Shown here piece after piece: positions 27,857-37,405 of a stretch of DNA of 64,000 bases. Positions within the stretch are counted from its first letter, which is position 1. Each line of letters opens with the position of its first letter. The stretch is from NCBI GenBank assembly GCA_016713225.1, contig JADJPO010000002.1, positions 930,001 through 994,000 of the forward strand. Direction: 5' to 3'. A program made the position numbers and the translations under genes. The notes below the pieces were generated by a model. The model was not told where the DNA came from and searched no databases. It saw nothing but the letters and a program-made list of their open reading frames with translations. This DNA is from Kineosporiaceae bacterium. Its GTDB lineage: Bacteria; Actinomycetota; Actinomycetes; Actinomycetales; Kineosporiaceae.

Positions 27857-29590
27857 ATGGGACACGTCGAGGTCAACGCCGTCTCGTTCGCGCTGCCGGA
27901 CGGCCGGCCGCTGCTCGACGAGGTGAGCTTTCGGGTCGGGGACGGCGCCACCGTGGCGCTGGTCGGCCCCAACGGGACCGGCAAGACCACCTTGCTGCGG
28001 ATCATCTCCGGCGATCTGGACGCTCACGGTGGGGCGGTTACCCGCAGCGGGGGACTCGGGGTGATGCGCCAGTTCATCGGGCAGCTGCGGGGCGAGGCCG
28101 GGGGGCATGGCGAGGCGGCCGGGCATGGCGAGGGGGCCGGTGTGATCACTGACGTGCGCGGATTGCTCACCTCGCTTGCGCCGCAACGGATCCGGGACGC
28201 CGCGGCGTCGCTCGAAGCCGCCGAGTTGGCCATGATGACCACGGACGACGAGCCCACCCAGCTGCGCTACGCCCAGGCCTTGGCCGACTGGGCCGATGTC
28301 GGCGGCTACGACGCCGAGACGCTCTGGGATGTGTGCACCGTGGCGGCGCTGGGGATCGAGTTCACCCGGTGTCAGTACCGTTCGCTGGACACCCTGTCGG
28401 GTGGGGAGCAGAAGCGGCTCGCCCTCGAGGCCCTGTTGCGGGGGCCGGATGAGGTGCTGCTGCTCGACGAGCCCGACAACTTTCTCGACGTGCCGGCCAA
28501 GCGCTGGCTCGAACAGCGACTGCGTGAGACGCCCAAGACGGTGCTGCTGGTCTCGCACGATCGCGAACTGCTCTCGCAGGCGGCGACCCACATCGTCACG
28601 TTGGAGCCGACCGCGGTGGGGGCGAGCGCCTGGGTGCACGGTGGCTCCTTCGCCACGTACCCGGTGGCCCGGGCGGAGCGGAACTCCCGGCTCGAGGAGC
28701 TGCGCCGTCGCTGGGACGAGGAACTGCTGAAACTGAAGACGCTGGTGACGACGCTGCGGGTGAAGGCCGAGTACAACGACGGCATGTCCTCGCGCTATCA
28801 GGCTGCCCTCACCCGATTGCGCAAGTTCGAGGAAGCCGGCCCACCGCAACAGGTTCCGGCCGAGCAGAAGGTGACGATGCGGCTGCGCGGTGGTCGCACC
28901 GGCAAACGCGCCGTGGTCTGCGAACGGCTCGAACTCACCGGTCTGATGAAGCCCTTCGATGTCGAGATCTGGTTCGGTGAGCGGCTCGCCGTCCTGGGCT
29001 CGAACGGATCGGGCAAGTCCCACTTCTTGCGGCTGCTCGCCGCCGGCGGCAGCGATCCGGACGTCGAGCACCGTCCGGTCGACGAGGTGCCCATCGCGGC
29101 GGTGAACCACACCGGCCGGGCGAAACTGGGGGCACGGGTCCGTCCGGGCTGGTTCGCCCAGACTCACGACCATCCCGAGCTGCGTGGCCGCACCCTGCTC
29201 GAGATCCTGCACCGGGGGACCGACCACCGCCCCGGTATGCCACGGGAACAGGCGGCTCGCGCTCTGGACCGTTACGAGCTGGCCCGGGCGAGTGAGCAGA
29301 CATTCGACTCGCTGTCCGGTGGGCAGCAGGCGCGGCTGCAGATCCTGCTCCTGGAGCTGTCAGGCGCCACGCTGCTGCTCTTGGACGAGCCCACGGACAA
29401 CCTGGACCTGCACTCGGCCGAGGCCCTCGAGATGGCGCTGGAGGCCTTTGAGGGCACGGTGATCGCGGTGACCCACGACCGGTGGTTCGCCCGGGGCTTC
29501 GACCGGTTCCTGGTCTTCGGCGCCGACGGCGAGGTTTACGACTCGACCGAGCCGATCTGGGACGAGGCCCGGGTGGCGCGCGAGCGCTGA
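27857..29590 (+). CDS. ABC-F family ATPase
   Basis: 577 residues from the ATG at 27857. It has two ATP-binding cassettes and no membrane segment: Walker A GPNGTGKTT (37-45) and GSNGSGKS, signatures LSGGEQKR and LSGGQQAR, Walker B LLLDEPDNFLD and LLLDEPTDNLD. A helical linker rich in Arg/Glu connects them. ABC-F proteins act on the ribosome in translation or antibiotic protection; which subtype this is cannot be told here. CAGACT seven bases before the ATG may give a leaderless mRNA. Its 3' end overlaps the convergent EamA gene by 55 bases. Confidence 0.93.
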   Translation: MGHVEVNAVSFALPDGRPLLDEVSFRVGDGATVALVGPNGTGKTTLLRIISGDLDAHGGAVTRSGGLGVMRQFIGQLRGEAGGHGEAAGHGEGAGVITDVRGLLTSLAPQRIRDAAASLEAAELAMMTTDDEPTQLRYAQALADWADVGGYDAETLWDVCTVAALGIEFTRCQYRSLDTLSGGEQKRLALEALLRGPDEVLLLDEPDNFLDVPAKRWLEQRLRETPKTVLLVSHDRELLSQAATHIVTLEPTAVGASAWVHGGSFATYPVARAERNSRLEELRRRWDEELLKLKTLVTTLRVKAEYNDGMSSRYQAALTRLRKFEEAGPPQQVPAEQKVTMRLRGGRTGKRAVVCERLELTGLMKPFDVEIWFGERLAVLGSNGSGKSHFLRLLAAGGSDPDVEHRPVDEVPIAAVNHTGRAKLGARVRPGWFAQTHDHPELRGRTLLEILHRGTDHRPGMPREQAARALDRYELARASEQTFDSLSGGQQARLQILLLELSGATLLLLDEPTDNLDLHSAEALEMALEAFEGTVIAVTHDRWFARGFDRFLVFGADGEVYDSTEPIWDEARVARER

Positions 29591-30492
29591 GATCGGGTGG
29601 CGCGCGAGCGCTGGGCCCAGATCACCGCGCCGATCACCGCCGCGGCGGCGGCCACCATGGCCCAGGTGACGTGCTCGTCCAGCAGCCAGGCCGACCAGCC
29701 CAGGGTCAGCAGCGCCTGCAGCTGTTGCACCTGCCCGCCGTGGGCCGACCCGGCCAGGGCGAGGCCGCGGTACCAGGCGAAGAAGCCCAGGTACATCGAG
29801 GACACCCCGATGCCGACCAGCGAGCTCCAGGCCGCCGGCCCGGGGGAGTAGGAGGCGTGCGTGAGCAGCCAGATCAGCGCCGAGGCGGGCACGGTGATCG
29901 GCAGGGCGAGGACGCACACCCAGGAGATCACCTGCCAGCCGGGCATCGCCGCGGCCACCGAGGCCCCCTCGACGTAACACCAGGACGACGCGACCACGGC
30001 GCCGGCGACCAACAGATCGGCGATCAGGTCGCCGTCCGCGGCACCACCGCGCGAGAGCGCGAAGGCGACCAGGGCCGCCGTCCCCAGCCCAGCGGCGGCC
30101 CAGAACTGCCGGGTCACCCGCTCGTGAGTGCGCAGCACGGCGATCAGGGCCGTGGTCAGCGGCATGAACGCGGCGACCACGGCGGCGTGGGCCGACGTGG
30201 TGCGCTCCAGCGCCAGGGCGAGCAGGATCGGCCAGCCGAACACCGCCCCCAGCATCGTGATCAACAGTCCGGGCAGGTGCCGGCGGTCGGGGAAGGGCAC
30301 CTTCCTGACCTGCAACAGGACGACGGCGAGCACTCCCGCGATCACGGCGCGTCCGGTGGCGGTCAGATAGGGACTGAACCCGGTGACGGCCACCTTGGTC
30401 ATCGGCAGCGAGAACGAGAAGAGCACCACTCCGAGGAACGCCCAGGCCAGCCCTTCGCGATGGCGGCGGGCGGCGTTCTGGGTCTGCGGCAC
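29536..30492 (-). CDS. EamA/DMT-family transporter
   Basis: 318 residues, GTG start at 30492 with TACCCT six bases upstream. It has ten predicted membrane helices in two EamA halves, each opening with a pattern like WAFLGVVLFSFSLPMTK. The drug/metabolite transporter family moves small metabolites; the substrate is unknown. The last 25 residues contain the duplicated QRSRATR created by a 20-base direct repeat, and this tail is read antisense through the ABC-F 3' end. Confidence 0.88.
   Translation of the reverse strand: MPQTQNAARRHREGLAWAFLGVVLFSFSLPMTKVAVTGFSPYLTATGRAVIAGVLAVVLLQVRKVPFPDRRHLPGLLITMLGAVFGWPILLALALERTTSAHAAVVAAFMPLTTALIAVLRTHERVTRQFWAAAGLGTAALVAFALSRGGAADGDLIADLLVAGAVVASSWCYVEGASVAAAMPGWQVISWVCVLALPITVPASALIWLLTHASYSPGPAAWSSLVGIGVSSMYLGFFAWYRGLALAGSAHGGQVQQLQALLTLGWSAWLLDEHVTWAMVAAAAAVIGAVIWAQRSRATRSQRSRATRASSQIGSVES
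29570..29613. repeat. 20-base direct repeat at a convergent gene boundary
   Basis: CGGGTGGCGCGCGAGCGCTG occurs at 29570-29589 and again at 29594-29613. The first copy contains the last codons of the ABC-F gene, whose stop is at 29588-29590. The offset of 24 keeps the EamA frame and extends its C-terminus by eight codons. Confidence 0.9.
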
Positions 30493-30534
30493 CGGGCGAG
30501 GGTAGCCGAGCCCCCCCGGAGCTTCGGACCTCGG

Positions 30535-31962
30535 CTAGACGCCGAAGCGCTCCAGGGCACGCATCTTGTTCGCGGCGTCCAGGGCGGCCACCTTGTACGC
30601 CTCGGACAGGGTCGGGTAGTTGAACACCGTGTCGACCAGGTTGTCGACGGTGCCGTCACAGGTCATGATCGCCTGCCCCAGGTGCACCAGTTCGGTGGCC
30701 TGTGACCCGAAGACGTGCACCCCGAGCAGCCGCCGGGTCCGGCTGGACACCAGCAGTTTGAGCATGCCGTAGGAGTCCCCGATGATCTGCCCGCGCGCCA
30801 GCTCGCGATAGCGCGAGATCCCCACCTCGTAGGGGATCGAGGACTCGGTCAGTTCGTCCTCGGTCTGACCGCAGTAGCTGATCTCGGGGATGGTGTAGAT
30901 GCCGATCGGCTGCAACGAGACCAGGGAGTTGGCCGGCTCGTCGCACGCGTGATAGGCCGCCAGCCGACCCTGTTCCATCGACGTCGCGGCCAGCGCCGGG
31001 AAGCCGATCACGTCACCGACCGCGTAGATGTTCCGGACATCGGTGAGGTAGTTCGGCCCGACGGAGATCCGGCCGCGCGAATCGGCGGTCAGGCCGGCCT
31101 TGGCCAGGTCGAGCGCGTCGGTGGCGCCCTGACGACCGGCGGAGTACACGACGGTGTCGGCCGGGATCTTCTTGCCGCTGGCCAGCGTGGTGATGGTGCC
31201 GTTCTCGTTGGCCTCCACGGAGGAGACCGTCTCGCCGAACCGGAAGGTCACCGACAGGTCGCGCAGGTGGAACTTGAGCGCCTCGACCACCTCGGCGTCG
31301 CAGAAGTCGAGCATCCGATCGCGGGATTCGACCACCGTCACCCGCGAGCCCAGGGCGGCGAACATGGAGGCGTACTCGATGCCGATCACCCCGGCGCCGA
31401 CCACGACCATCGATCGGGGGATGGACTTCAGGTGCAGGATGCCGTCGGAGTCCAGGATCCGGACGTCGTCGAAGGCCACCGTGCTCGGCCGGGCCGGATG
31501 CGTGCCGGTCGCGATCACGAACTTGTTCGCGATCACCCGCCGCTCGGTCTCGTCGTCCCCGTGCACCAACACCGTGCGCTCGTCCAGGAAGCGGGCCGTG
31601 CCGTGCAGCAGGTCCACCCCGTTGCGCGAGAGCTGGCTGCGGATCACCTCGATCTCGCGGCCGATGACGTGCTGGGTGCGGGCGAGCAGATCGGTGACCG
31701 TGATGTCCTGCTTGACGCGGTAGTTCTGGCCGTAGAGGTCGCGCATGTTCATGCCGGTCAGGTAGACCACGGCCTCGCGCAGCGTCTTGGAGGGGATGGT
31801 GCCGGTGTTGATGCACACCCCGCCCACCATCGCGCGGCGTTCGACCACCCCCACGCGCCGTCCCAGCTTGGCCGCGGCGATCGCCGCCTTCTGTCCCCCC
31901 GGCCCGGAGCCGATCACCAAAATGTCGTAGTCGCTTCGTCGCTCTGCGTAGTCCGAGGCCAT
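30535..31962 (-). CDS. sthA: Soluble NAD(P)(+) transhydrogenase
   Basis: 475 residues from the ATG at 31962. FAD-binding GSGPGG (18-23), the NAD(P)-binding VVGAGVIGIEYASMF and the dimerisation domain with YNYPTL-type HVFNYPTLSEAYKVAAL. The redox cysteine pair of lipoamide dehydrogenases is broken: C50 is kept but the second position is T55 (CINTGT), the hallmark of SthA/UdhA. It balances NADH and NADPH. TAGCAT seven bases before this ATG supports the start and a leaderless mRNA. Confidence 0.93.
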   Translation of the reverse strand: MASDYAERRSDYDILVIGSGPGGQKAAIAAAKLGRRVGVVERRAMVGGVCINTGTIPSKTLREAVVYLTGMNMRDLYGQNYRVKQDITVTDLLARTQHVIGREIEVIRSQLSRNGVDLLHGTARFLDERTVLVHGDDETERRVIANKFVIATGTHPARPSTVAFDDVRILDSDGILHLKSIPRSMVVVGAGVIGIEYASMFAALGSRVTVVESRDRMLDFCDAEVVEALKFHLRDLSVTFRFGETVSSVEANENGTITTLASGKKIPADTVVYSAGRQGATDALDLAKAGLTADSRGRISVGPNYLTDVRNIYAVGDVIGFPALAATSMEQGRLAAYHACDEPANSLVSLQPIGIYTIPEISYCGQTEDELTESSIPYEVGISRYRELARGQIIGDSYGMLKLLVSSRTRRLLGVHVFGSQATELVHLGQAIMTCDGTVDNLVDTVFNYPTLSEAYKVAALDAANKMRALERFGV

Positions 31963-31987
31963 GGCCTGCATGCTACGGGGACGCGTT

Positions 31988-32016
31988 TTGACCCCCCGAC
32001 GGCGCGCCGGTAACCT
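31988..32016 (+). promoter_or_regulatory. Promoter of rplM-rpsI
   Basis: TTGACC (31988-31993) and TAACCT (32011-32016) are separated by exactly 17 bases, close to the housekeeping sigma consensus. It lies in the 172-base gap divergent from sthA and leaves a leader of about 110 bases before rplM. Confidence 0.75.
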
Positions 32017-32134
32017 TTCGGGTCGTTGTGGTATCCGCCCGTCGGTACTGACCTGGGGACCTATCCCCCACTGCGAGAACCGACACTCGGGCGCTATCGA
32101 ACGCAGACATCCGAACGAGGACGAAGGTACGACC

Positions 32135-32578
32135 GTGCGCACGTACACCCCCAAGCCGGGCGACGTCGAACGTCGCTGGCATGTCATCGACGCGACCGAC
32201 GTCGTCCTCGGTCGGCTCGCCGTCCAGGCGGCCACGCTGCTTCGTGGTAAGCACAAGCCGACATTCGCCCCCCACGTGGACACCGGCGATTTCGTGATCA
32301 TCATCAACGCCGACAAGGTCGCGTTGACGGGCAACAAGCGCGAGCAGAAGCACGCGTACCGGCACTCGGGGTACCCCGGCGGTCTGACCGCCACCCGGTA
32401 CACCGATCTGCTGGCCACCAAGCCCGAGCGGGCCGTGGAGAAGGCTGTCCGCGGCATGTTGCCGAAGACCACCCTCGGTCGCGCCCAGCTCAGCAAGCTG
32501 AAGGTCTACGCCGGTCCGGAGCACCCGCACCAGGCGCAGCAGCCACAGCCGTTCCAGATCACCCAAGTCGCCCAGTAA
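32135..32578 (+). CDS. rplM: 50S ribosomal protein L13
   Basis: 147 residues from the GTG at 32135 (MRTYTPKPGDVERRWHVIDA). Conserved RLAVQAATLLRGKHKPTFAP and AVRGMLPKTTLGR segments. L13 is an early 50S assembly protein. The rpsI start follows 30 bases later, the usual pair. Confidence 0.98.
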   Translation: MRTYTPKPGDVERRWHVIDATDVVLGRLAVQAATLLRGKHKPTFAPHVDTGDFVIIINADKVALTGNKREQKHAYRHSGYPGGLTATRYTDLLATKPERAVEKAVRGMLPKTTLGRAQLSKLKVYAGPEHPHQAQQPQPFQITQVAQ

Positions 32579-32608
32579 TCGCTGTCAGCAGTTAGGACCA
32601 GGAGAATC

Positions 32609-33115
32609 GTGGCCGAGACCACCCCCGAGATCGACGCGCCAGAAGGCGACGTCCTCGACGGCGAGAACGCGCCGAGCAGCTACAGCACCTCCACCCCGCA
32701 GTTGCGCGGTGGCGGGTCCAGCATCACGGCCCCCGGCGCCGCCACCGGCCGCCGCAAGGAGGCCATCGCTCGGGTGCGACTGGTTCCCGGCAGCGGCACC
32801 TGGAAGATCAACGGGCGCACCCTCGAGGACTACTTCCCGAACAAGGTGCACCAGCAGCTGGTCAACGACCCGTTCAAGGTGACCGAGCTCGAGGGTCGCT
32901 TCGACGTCATCGCGCGCATCCACGGCGGTGGCACCTCCGGTCAGGCCGGTGCGTTGCGCCTCGGCGTGGCTCGCGCCCTGAACGCGATCGACCACGACGC
33001 CAACCGGCCCACCCTGAAGAAGGCCGGCTTCCTCTCTCGCGACGCGCGGGTGAAGGAGCGCAAGAAGGCCGGACTCAAGAAGGCGCGCAAGGCGCCGCAG
33101 TACAGCAAGCGCTGA
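32609..33115 (+). CDS. rpsI: 30S ribosomal protein S9 with acidic N-terminal extension
   Basis: 168 residues, GTG start after CAGGAG. About 40 acidic/Ser-rich residues precede the S9 core, which begins ATGRRKEAIARVRLVPGSG. It ends with the P-site-contacting basic tail KKARKAPQYSKR. The extension is common in actinobacteria (core length about 130). Confidence 0.97.
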   Translation: MAETTPEIDAPEGDVLDGENAPSSYSTSTPQLRGGGSSITAPGAATGRRKEAIARVRLVPGSGTWKINGRTLEDYFPNKVHQQLVNDPFKVTELEGRFDVIARIHGGGTSGQAGALRLGVARALNAIDHDANRPTLKKAGFLSRDARVKERKKAGLKKARKAPQYSKR

Positions 33116-33126
33116 GGCCACCCATC

Positions 33127-34482
33127 GTGGGGAGGCTCTTCGGCACCGACGGTGTCCGGGGACTGGCCAACCGCGATCTCACCGCCGAGCTGGCGCTGGA
33201 CCTGGCTGTTGCCGCGGCGCACGTTCTCGGTGAGGTCGGGGCCTTCGCCGGTCACCGTCCCACGGCCGTGGTGGGTCGTGACCCGCGGGCCTCGGGTGAG
33301 TTCCTGTCGGCGGCGGTCATCGCCGGGCTGGCCAGTGCCGGGGTCGACGTCAGCGATGCCGGCGTGGTGCCCACGCCTGCCGTCGCGGCCCTGGTGGCCG
33401 ACACCGGCGCCGACCTGGGCGTCATGTTGTCGGCCTCGCACAACCCCATGCCCGACAACGGGATCAAGTTCTTCGCCAAGGGTGGGCACAAGCTGCCCGA
33501 CGACGTCGAGGACGAGATCGAGCGGCGCATGGGCGAGGACTGGGCGCGCCCCACCGGCGCCGACGTCGGACGCGTGCACGTGATGACCGGGGCGGTCGGC
33601 AACTACGTCGATCGCCTGGTCGCCACCCTGCCGTACCGGCTCGACGGCCTGAAGGTCGTCGTCGACTGTGCCCACGGTGCCGCCAGCGTCGCCTCGCCGG
33701 CCGCCCTGCGTGCCGCCGGTGCCGAGGTGATCGTGATCGGCGCCGACCCCAACGGGCGCAACATCAACGACGGCTACGGCTCGACCCACCTCGAACACCT
33801 GCGGGACGCCGTGGTGAGCAACGGCGCCGACGCGGGCCTGGCTCACGACGGGGACGCCGACCGCTGCCTGGCCATCGATCACCTGGGCCGCGACGTCGAC
33901 GGCGACCAGATCATGGCCGTGCTGGCGCTGGCGTTCCGCGACCGCGGGGCGCTGCGCGAGGACACCCTGGTGGCCACGGTGATGAGCAACCTCGGGCTGA
34001 TGCTCGCCATGCAGCGTGAGGGCGTGAGGGTCATCCAGACCGGCGTCGGTGACCGCTACGTGCTCGAGGAGATGCGCCGCGGCGGCTACTCCCTGGGCGG
34101 CGAGCAGTCCGGCCACGTGGTCATGCTCGACCACGCCACCACGGGCGACGGCACGCTGACCGGCCTGCACCTGATGGCCCGGGTAGCCCAGACCGGACGC
34201 AGCCTGGCCGATCTGGCCTCGGTGATGCAGCGGCTGCCGCAGGTGCTGGTCAACGTCAAGGGCGTCGACAAGGCCCGTGCCGGGGGCGAGAACCTGGACG
34301 CCGAGCTGGCCGCCGCGATCGCCAAGGCCGAGGCCGAGCTCGACGGCACCGGACGCGTGCTGTTGCGCGCCTCGGGCACCGAGCCGCTGGTGCGCGTGAT
34401 GGTCGAGGCCGGCGCCGCCGATCAGGCCCGCCGGATCGCCGACGACCTGGCCGTCGTGGTCAAGGAACGCTTGTCGCTCTGA
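33127..34482 (+). CDS. glmM: Phosphoglucosamine mutase
   Basis: 451 residues, GTG start 11 bases after rpsI. Converts glucosamine-6-phosphate to glucosamine-1-phosphate for UDP-GlcNAc and peptidoglycan. The phosphoserine S104 lies in LSASHNPMPDNG, the Mg-binding DGDADRC loop is present, as is GEQSGH for sugar binding and the phosphate-binding RASGTEPLVRVM near the C-terminus. It works next to glmS, 1 kb downstream. Confidence 0.98.
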   Translation: MGRLFGTDGVRGLANRDLTAELALDLAVAAAHVLGEVGAFAGHRPTAVVGRDPRASGEFLSAAVIAGLASAGVDVSDAGVVPTPAVAALVADTGADLGVMLSASHNPMPDNGIKFFAKGGHKLPDDVEDEIERRMGEDWARPTGADVGRVHVMTGAVGNYVDRLVATLPYRLDGLKVVVDCAHGAASVASPAALRAAGAEVIVIGADPNGRNINDGYGSTHLEHLRDAVVSNGADAGLAHDGDADRCLAIDHLGRDVDGDQIMAVLALAFRDRGALREDTLVATVMSNLGLMLAMQREGVRVIQTGVGDRYVLEEMRRGGYSLGGEQSGHVVMLDHATTGDGTLTGLHLMARVAQTGRSLADLASVMQRLPQVLVNVKGVDKARAGGENLDAELAAAIAKAEAELDGTGRVLLRASGTEPLVRVMVEAGAADQARRIADDLAVVVKERLSL

Positions 34483-34501
34483 CCGGCTGTCGCATCTCGG
34501 G

Positions 34502-35443
34502 TCAGATCTTGCGCAATCGCACCTTCGAGACGCCGTGGTCGCCACCCTTGATCAGGACGACGCGCGCCCGGTCTCGGGTGGGGCGGATGTTCTGCCTCAG
34601 ATTGGGTTCGTTGATCTGGTCCCACAGCCTCTCGGCCGTGGCCCGGGCGGCCTCGTCGTCCAGCACCGCGTAGCGGTGGAAGTAGGAGTCCGGGTCGGCG
34701 AACGCGGTCTCCCGCAGCCGCAGGAATCGTTCGATGTACCAGCGCCGGATGTGCGACGTCTTGGCGTGGACGTAGATCGAGAAGTCGAACAGGTCGCTCA
34801 GTGCCATCACGCTGGTGTGTCGATGATGGTTTCCGTGCAGGTAGGGCGCCGGCTGCAGGACGTTCAGGCCCTCGATGATCAGGACATCCGGCCGGCGCAC
34901 CACCACGTGCTCGTCGGGCAGGACGTCATAGGTCAGGTGGGAGTACACCGGAGCCAGTACCTCGGCGGCGCCCGACTTGACCTTCGTGACGAAGTCGAAC
35001 AGGGCCTTGCGGTCGTAGGAGTCCGGGAACCCCTTGCGCTGCAACAACCCTCGACGCTCCAGCTCGGCGTTCGGCCGCAGGAAGCCGTCGGTGGTGACCA
35101 GATCGACCGAGGGTGTGCGCGGCCAGGAGGAGATCAGCTCGCGCAGGAGTCGGGAGGTGGTGGACTTGCCGACCGCCACCGAGCCACCGATGCCGATCAC
35201 GAACGGGGTCGGCGTCGTGCCGTCCTTCAGGAAGCGTGAGGTGGCGGCGTGCAAGCCGCGCACCGAGGCCACGTGCAGGTCGATCAGCCGCGACAGCGGC
35301 AGGTAGATGTCCTCGACCTCGGCCAGGTCGACCCGATCGCCCAGACCGGCCAGGCGGTCCAGGTCGTGCTGGGCGAGCATCAGGGGAGTGGCGTCGCGCA
35401 ACGCCCGCCAGGCGGCGCGGTCGAACTCCACGTACGGCGGCAT
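34502..35443 (-). CDS. coaA: Type I pantothenate kinase
   Basis: 313 residues from the ATG at 35443 (an ATG seven codons upstream is possible). First step of coenzyme A synthesis. P-loop GGSVAVGKS (86-94), DGFLRPN with catalytic Asp, the SYDRKALFDFV segment and the CoA-inhibition region near YVHAKTSHIRRWYIERF. It is convergent with glmM, 19 bases apart, and divergent from glmS. CACAAT six bases upstream may be a leaderless -10. Confidence 0.96.
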   Translation of the reverse strand: MPPYVEFDRAAWRALRDATPLMLAQHDLDRLAGLGDRVDLAEVEDIYLPLSRLIDLHVASVRGLHAATSRFLKDGTTPTPFVIGIGGSVAVGKSTTSRLLRELISSWPRTPSVDLVTTDGFLRPNAELERRGLLQRKGFPDSYDRKALFDFVTKVKSGAAEVLAPVYSHLTYDVLPDEHVVVRRPDVLIIEGLNVLQPAPYLHGNHHRHTSVMALSDLFDFSIYVHAKTSHIRRWYIERFLRLRETAFADPDSYFHRYAVLDDEAARATAERLWDQINEPNLRQNIRPTRDRARVVLIKGGDHGVSKVRLRKI

Positions 35444-35523
35444 CGGAGCATTGTGCCCGCCCACCCGGGTGGGCGTCGGCGTCCGGCCGTGGCCATTCCC
35501 ACATGCGAAGTAGGCTGGCGCCC

Positions 35524-37380
35524 ATGTGCGGAATCGTGGGATACACCGGCTCGAACCCCGAGCTGACGGCGCTGGACGTGGTGCTGGGTGGTCTGCGCCG
35601 GCTGGAGTACCGGGGGTACGACTCGGCCGGGGTCGCCCTGCACACCCCCGAGGGTCTGGTGATGGTCAAGCGCTCGGGCAAGCTCGCCCGGCTCACCGAG
35701 GCGCTCGAGGACGCGCCGTTGCCGCACTCGGTGACCGGCATCGGACACACCCGCTGGGCCACCCACGGCGGCCCCACCGACGACAACGCCCACCCCCACA
35801 TCGGCACCGGCGGCGACGTGGCCGTCGTCCACAACGGGATCATCGAGAACTTCGCTGCCCTCAAGGCCGAGCTGATCGCGCAGGGTGTGGAGTTCGCCAG
35901 CCAGACCGATACCGAGGTGGCCGCTCACCTGCTGGCCCGCGCCTACGCCGCCGAGGGTGACCTGGCCGAGGCGATGTGCTCGGTGGCCCGCCGCCTGGAG
36001 GGGGCCTTCACGCTGCTGGCGGTGCACGCCGACGTCCCGCACCAGCTGGTCGCCGCCCGGCGCAACTCCCCGCTCGTGGTCGGCGTCGGGGACGGCGCGA
36101 ACTACCTCGGTTCGGACGTCGCCGCGTTCATCGCGCACACCAGCGAGGCCATCGAACTCGGTCAGGACCAGGTCGTCACGATCACCCCGGAGACGGTGAC
36201 CATCACCGACTTCCACGGCAATCCGGTGCAGGGACGGCGCTACCACGTCGACTGGGACGCCTCGGCCGCCGAGAAGGGCGGCTACCCGAACTTCATGACC
36301 AAGGAGATCCACGAACAGCCCCATGCGGTGGCCGACACCCTGCTCGGACGTACCGACCCGTCGGGCCGGCTGGTGCTCGACGAGCTGCGGATCGACGAGG
36401 CCGTGCTGCGGGAGGTCGACAAGATCGTCGTCATCGCCTGTGGCACCGCGTCCTATGCCGGGCAGGTGGCCAAGTACGCCATCGAGCACTGGTGCCGGAT
36501 CCCGGTCGAGGTCGAACTGGCTCACGAGTTCCGCTACCGCGACCCGGTGGTGAACGAGCGCACCCTGGTGGTCGCCATCTCGCAATCCGGCGAGACCATG
36601 GACACGATCATGGCGGTGCGGCACGCGCGCGACCTGGGCGCCCGGGTGATCGCGGTCTGCAACACCCACGGCTCGACCATCCCGCGGGAGTCGGACGCCG
36701 CGCTCTACACCCATGCCGGCCCCGAGGTCGCGGTCGCCTCGACGAAGGCGTTCCTGGCCCAGATCACCGCCTGCTACGTGCTCGGGCTCTACCTGGCCGA
36801 GCTGCGGGGCGCCAAGGGCCGGGACGAGGTCCGCGAGGTGCTCACCCAGCTGCACGCCATGCCGGACAAGATCGCCAAGGTGCTGCAGGGCCTCGACCAG
36901 GTACGTCTGATGGCTCGCTGGATGGCCGACACCCGCTCGGTGCTCTTCCTGGGCCGTCACGTCGGCTTCCCGGTGGCGATGGAGGGTGCGCTCAAGCTCA
37001 AGGAGCTGGCCTACATCCACGCCGAGGGTTTCGCGGCCGGTGAGCTCAAGCACGGGCCGATCGCGCTGATCGAGCCCGGCCAGCCGGTGTTCGTGATCGT
37101 GCCGTCCCCGAACGAGCCGCACTCGCTGCACGGCAAGGTGGTCTCCAACATCCAGGAGATCAACGCCCGCGGTGCGCGCACCATCGTGATCGCCGAGGAG
37201 GGCGACGACGACGTGGTGCCCTACGCCAGCGAGGTGATCCGGATCCCGGCGTCGCCCGTGCTGCTCTCGCCGCTGCTGGCCGTGGTGCCGTTGCAGGTGT
37301 TCGCCTGCGAGCTGGCCACCGCCAAGGGCCTGGACGTCGACCAGCCGCGCAACCTGGCCAAGTCGGTGACCGTCGAGTGA
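35524..37380 (+). CDS. glmS: Glutamine-fructose-6-phosphate aminotransferase (isomerizing)
   Basis: 618 residues. The mature N-terminal Cys follows Met (MCGIVGYTG), so the glutaminase domain fixes this start and the longer upstream frame is spurious. Two SIS sugar-isomerase domains follow (SQSGETMDT, STKAFLAQ), ending LAKSVTVE. Makes glucosamine-6-phosphate, the substrate of GlmM. TAGGCT seven bases before the ATG suggests a leaderless mRNA; no ribosome site or glmS ribozyme is visible. Confidence 0.98.
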   Translation: MCGIVGYTGSNPELTALDVVLGGLRRLEYRGYDSAGVALHTPEGLVMVKRSGKLARLTEALEDAPLPHSVTGIGHTRWATHGGPTDDNAHPHIGTGGDVAVVHNGIIENFAALKAELIAQGVEFASQTDTEVAAHLLARAYAAEGDLAEAMCSVARRLEGAFTLLAVHADVPHQLVAARRNSPLVVGVGDGANYLGSDVAAFIAHTSEAIELGQDQVVTITPETVTITDFHGNPVQGRRYHVDWDASAAEKGGYPNFMTKEIHEQPHAVADTLLGRTDPSGRLVLDELRIDEAVLREVDKIVVIACGTASYAGQVAKYAIEHWCRIPVEVELAHEFRYRDPVVNERTLVVAISQSGETMDTIMAVRHARDLGARVIAVCNTHGSTIPRESDAALYTHAGPEVAVASTKAFLAQITACYVLGLYLAELRGAKGRDEVREVLTQLHAMPDKIAKVLQGLDQVRLMARWMADTRSVLFLGRHVGFPVAMEGALKLKELAYIHAEGFAAGELKHGPIALIEPGQPVFVIVPSPNEPHSLHGKVVSNIQEINARGARTIVIAEEGDDDVVPYASEVIRIPASPVLLSPLLAVVPLQVFACELATAKGLDVDQPRNLAKSVTVE

Positions 37381-37405
37381 ACCGAGCGGGAGGGTCGTCC
37401 CGAGC

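Noticed and set aside
26201..29227. 1008-codon minus-strand ORF
   Set aside because: It lies antisense to two well-supported genes (GNAT and ABC-F) and partly in frame with none. High GC makes stop codons rare; the translation is low-complexity His/Arg/Gly text without motifs.
35113..35523. N-terminal extension of glmS
   Set aside because: GlmS needs Cys as residue 2 after Met removal, so the start must be 35524. The upstream frame is antisense to coaA.
35444..35523. glmS ribozyme in front of glmS
   Set aside because: The gap is only 80 bases, lacks the ribozyme core and has a leaderless-type promoter; actinobacteria are not known for this ribozyme.
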